From Mesotaenium endlicherianum (lineage: Eukaryota; Streptophyta; Zygnematophyceae; Zygnematales; Mesotaeniaceae): a stretch of DNA of 26,676 bases. Position numbers and translations under genes: made by a program. How positions within the stretch are numbered: position 1 is the first letter of the stretch; every line of letters begins with the position of its first letter. Location of the stretch: NCBI GenBank assembly GCA_009602735.1, contig WELA01013572.1, positions 80,838-107,513 on the forward strand, in the 5' to 3' direction. This document shows, in pieces, positions 25,253 through 26,676 of the stretch. Below the pieces are notes generated by a model. It had not been told where the DNA came from. It saw only the letters and a list, made by a program, of their open reading frames with translations, and did not search any database.

Positions 25253-25444
25253 ATGCCTACCCGTAGTGGGCTTTCTTATCAGCCATACTACGAAGGGGTT
25301 AGTGGAGAAGACTCAGACTCAGATCTCAGCACTATCACTGAACCCGCCGAAGAAGAGCAACCTGCTCTCCAGCACACAGCAGTTGCTTCTGAGCCATCTC
25401 CCCTAGTGGGCTCACTACGATTTCTGGTATCCCATGGCAGGTGA
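25253..25444 (+). CDS. Short ORF before gag, probable Gag N-terminus
   Basis: 63 codons from an ATG, beginning MPTRSGLSY. Gag proteins of plant and algal LTR elements often start with such a TRSG motif, followed by an acidic stretch like the one here (GEDSDSDLSTITEPAEEE). It overlaps the main gag ORF by 11 nt in another frame. Either a +1 shift at the overlap joins them, or a mutation split one ORF, or this is an independent upstream ORF. Confidence 0.5.
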   Translation: MPTRSGLSYQPYYEGVSGEDSDSDLSTITEPAEEEQPALQHTAVASEPSPLVGSLRFLVSHGR

Positions 25445-26363
25445 CCACGAGGTCAAGACTGACAGGTCTGCCTACCGCTTCAGCGGTAGGCCAGGCACCT
25501 GTGATCTGGAAGATACCGTCTCGGAGTTTCAGGCTGACTTCGCGGTTGCAAAGCTCAAGACACCCACGCTAACTAAGCGCGACGTCTTCGACACGCTTAT
25601 GCGCTACCTCTCGCACGAGGCCCGCGACACCTTCCGTGAGAAGGAGGCCGAGCTCCGGACCCGCACTGAGCTTGTGGGTGACCCACCAGTGGCGACCCTG
25701 CTAGCTGATCCGATACAAGCCTTGTGGAACATCCTGAAGACAGAGTTCCAGGCTGCAACTGAAGAGAAGGTGTACGAGCTGCACCATTTCTTCCGACGCA
25801 AGAACGAGACTATCCGCATGATGTACCGCCGCTTGGTGCACCTCCGCCGCGATGTCGGCACTGTCACTGACCGGGAGACCGCGAAGATCTTCTTGCACGT
25901 CGTCGAGCCGCGTCTGAGGGAGAGGGCCGTAGTCCCCCTCATCGACCGCCACGGTTCAGAGTATTCTCTGGAGCAGGCCTACCTCTTTGTTGAGAAGCAG
26001 AGCTTGGCCGCGGCACGGAGCAACATTAGCGATCGTGTGGGCTTAGCATCCACGGGCGTGCGCCAGGAGGCCTCAATGCTGCCGTCTTCTACGACGCGCA
26101 CGACGCCTGCCCGCCAACCCCAGTCGCAGCAGCAGCAGCCTCAGCGCTCTCAGCTGCCCCAGCAGACGCAGCAGCGCGGAGCTACGCGTGGCCGCATTTC
26201 CATGGCTGCCACTACGAGCGATCCCTGCTGGTCCTGCGAGAAGACGGGCCACTCACGCCAGAATTGCACTTTTGCGCAGAATGGCAAGCCCGGCGACTGC
26301 ACCTATTGTGGCAAGGCCGGCCACCCGCAGATCGTTTCTCTGCAGAAGAAGCGCGACGTCTAG
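25434..26363 (+). CDS. LTR retrotransposon Gag (capsid plus nucleocapsid)
   Basis: 309 codons from ATG 25434. Residues about 1-200 are helical and charged, with a capsid-like core (DPIQALWNILKTEFQ, ELHHFFRRKNETIRMMYRRL). Next comes a Gln/Pro-rich linker, then zinc knuckles. The first knuckle is canonical CCHC (C265, C268, H273, C278). The second has C289, C292 and H297, but Ser (TCT) at 302 where the last Cys should be. Such Gag proteins form the particle and bind element RNA. The frame ends at TAG 26361-26363 and stays open beyond it to the window edge. Copia or Gypsy type cannot be decided without pol. Confidence 0.82.
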   Translation: MAGDHEVKTDRSAYRFSGRPGTCDLEDTVSEFQADFAVAKLKTPTLTKRDVFDTLMRYLSHEARDTFREKEAELRTRTELVGDPPVATLLADPIQALWNILKTEFQAATEEKVYELHHFFRRKNETIRMMYRRLVHLRRDVGTVTDRETAKIFLHVVEPRLRERAVVPLIDRHGSEYSLEQAYLFVEKQSLAAARSNISDRVGLASTGVRQEASMLPSSTTRTTPARQPQSQQQQPQRSQLPQQTQQRGATRGRISMAATTSDPCWSCEKTGHSRQNCTFAQNGKPGDCTYCGKAGHPQIVSLQKKRDV

Positions 26364-26676
26364 AACGGACGCGCTCGCGACGGCCCTACGCCTTCAGCAG
26401 GACAGCTAGGCGCACGCAACCCTTGTACGGGTGGCCACCCCGCGATGACAGCAGCTACGGCCACGACGGACGCCGCATTAATGCCTGGAGCCGACTACTG
26501 CAGCTTCGACGACGTCAGCGACGCCCTCGTGGAGGCCAACGCGGAGATCGCTAGACTCCGTGGCCTCGTCGTCGATAACTATGACGCGTGCGGAGCACTC
26601 CTCGCGTCTGCTCCACCGTCCTACGCCACGGCACTGACAGCTGGCGCACGCACAGCTTCAGCGCACACATCAGGCT
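26364..26676 (+). CDS. In-frame continuation after the gag TAG (partial)
   Basis: 104 codons in the gag frame with no stop up to the right edge. The later part (SFDDVSDALVEANAEIARLRG) looks like a protein with a short coiled coil. I do not see a protease motif before the window ends. It could be the start of pol reached by stop-codon readthrough, or part of one ORF split by a point mutation. High GC content makes chance open frames more likely. Confidence 0.4.

Overview
The window is eukaryotic nuclear DNA, most likely from a green alga. The genes are split by many GT-AG introns. The cyclin-dependent kinase has the plant-type CDKA N-terminus and PSTAIRE helix, and the ribosomal protein gene carries a telo-box-like motif just before its start codon, as many plant ribosomal protein genes do. 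A prasinophyte-like alga is my guess, held weakly.

Layout, left to right. (1) UTP15 (minus, 517-3412): a WD40 protein of the small-subunit processome; its 3' end was not found. (2) CDKA (plus, 4683-6833): eight coding exons, complete, divergent from UTP15. (3) A TNPO3/MOS14-type importin-beta (minus, 7718-15302): about 26 small exons, nearly all recovered here by matching reading phase and family order. (4) Ribosomal protein eL6 (plus, 17793-20102): four exons, divergent from the importin. (5) Three tandem 86-nt C/D-box snoRNA genes (20366-20792), which I identify as U24 from their boxes and their two rRNA guides. (6) A 5'-incomplete DIRS-type tyrosine-recombinase retrotransposon (about 21150-24022+). 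(7) The leader and Gag region of an LTR retrotransposon running off the right edge (about 24860-26676).

Two blocks (about 440-2430 and 7750-14740) are strikingly GC-rich and full of microsatellites, poly-G/C tracts and assembly gaps. The rest has ordinary composition. Both boundaries between ordinary and GC-rich DNA that fall inside genes do so after the first exons of the minus-strand genes. Inside the GC-rich blocks the introns often end in G-rich rather than pyrimidine-rich tracts, so a standard gene finder would probably miss most of these exons. Long open frames there are mostly microsatellite shadows.

Three neighbouring features serve ribosome production: UTP15 in 18S processing, eL6 in the 60S subunit and U24 in 25S 2'-O-methylation. 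The eL6 promoter and the snoRNA array may share regulation, but nothing in the sequence proves it.
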